A stretch of 5,320 nucleotides of DNA. Source: Lutibacter sp. (GTDB taxonomy: Bacteria; Bacteroidota; Bacteroidia; Flavobacteriales; Flavobacteriaceae). The position numbers and the translations under genes are program-made. This document shows positions 5,014-5,320 of the stretch, piece after piece; position 1 is the stretch's first letter; each line of letters starts with the position of its first letter. Location: contig JASMME010000110.1 of NCBI GenBank assembly GCA_030748365.1, positions 1-5,320 on the forward strand, in the 5' to 3' direction. The notes below the pieces were generated by a model. It was not told the origin of the DNA, made no database searches, and saw only the letters and a list, made by a program, of their open reading frames with translations.

Positions 5014-5320
5014 ATGACAAAAAAACAAGGGAGTGCAGACGGGCTGATTACATCTATTTTAAAGGCGGTTGATGAAATCAAAGGAGAAGATGTACAGTTG
5101 CTGGACCTCAGGGAGATAGAAAACACCGTCTGTGATTATTTTATCATCTGTTCGGGCACCTCAAATACCCATGTCAGTGCCATCGCTGGAATTATTCAGA
5201 AACAAGTAAGCAAAATGATCAAAGAAAAGCCCTGGCACATTGAAGGTGAAACCAACGCTGAATGGGTCTTGCTAGACTACGTAAATGTAGTTGTACACGT
5301 TTTTCAAAAACAGACACGGG
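5014..5320 (+). CDS. rsfS: Ribosome silencing factor RsfS, N-terminal part (cut by right window edge)
   Basis: RsfS (Iojap/DUF143 family) binds protein uL14 on the 50S subunit and blocks joining to the 30S, lowering translation during nutrient shortage. The frame opens at the ATG at 5014 and runs off the window after 102 complete codons; the family is about 105-125 residues long here, so most of the protein is present. Signatures are LDLREIENTVCDYFIICSG at 30-48, SNTHVSAIA at 50-58 and WHIEGETNAEWVLLDYVNVV at 74-93, the last being the conserved uL14-contacting face of the family, followed by VHVF. The start is supported by the promoter box 24 bases upstream. Its downstream neighbour is outside the window; in flavobacteria I would expect ftsH, but that is not seen here. 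Confidence 0.93.
   Translation, partial: MTKKQGSADGLITSILKAVDEIKGEDVQLLDLREIENTVCDYFIICSGTSNTHVSAIAGIIQKQVSKMIKEKPWHIEGETNAEWVLLDYVNVVVHVFQKQTR

Overview
The window is an ordinary stretch of chromosome from a member of the Bacteroidota, most likely a marine-type Flavobacteriia. Three things point there: the protein signatures (for example the Ddl tail with 'RGFSRSEYI' and 'EMNTVPGLT', and a lone catalytic-domain BirA), the lack of convincing Shine-Dalgarno sequences before the starts, and repeated TAnnTTTG elements (the Bacteroidota -7 promoter box) just upstream of start codons. Genus cannot be fixed from what is visible. All genes are intact apart from the two cut by the window edges. I see no mobile element, CRISPR array, rRNA or tRNA.

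Layout. Left block (+): the end of ddl (D-Ala-D-Ala ligase, cut by the left edge) overlaps coaD (phosphopantetheine adenylyltransferase) by ATGA. A short gap with a bulged hairpin separates coaD from a convergent SulP-family anion transporter (-). Upstream of the SulP gene is a Nudix hydrolase on the same (-) strand. The short gap between them holds a compact hairpin plus T-run terminator for the Nudix gene, and the 3' edge of that hairpin is also the -33 region of the SulP promoter. The SulP reading frame can be extended upstream from a TTG, but that extension runs through the promoter, so the start is placed at the ATG at 2462.

Right block: the Nudix gene (-) and pyrE (+) diverge from start codons only a few bases apart. 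pyrE is followed at 10 bp by a small SRPBCC/START-like protein, and that gene converges on birA (-) with one base between the stop codons. birA and rsfS (+, cut by the right edge) diverge from an 89-bp region with back-to-back TAnnTTTG promoters.

The genes serve core functions: cell-wall precursor synthesis (ddl), coenzyme A (coaD), pyrimidine synthesis (pyrE), biotin attachment (birA), ribosome silencing (rsfS) and anion transport (SulP). From memory, the Nudix-pyrE-SRPBCC-birA-rsfS order recurs in flavobacteria, which would make the SRPBCC protein and the N-terminal part of the Nudix protein the least understood pieces. I found no convincing undescribed system. The points worth a second look are about promoter architecture and gene starts.
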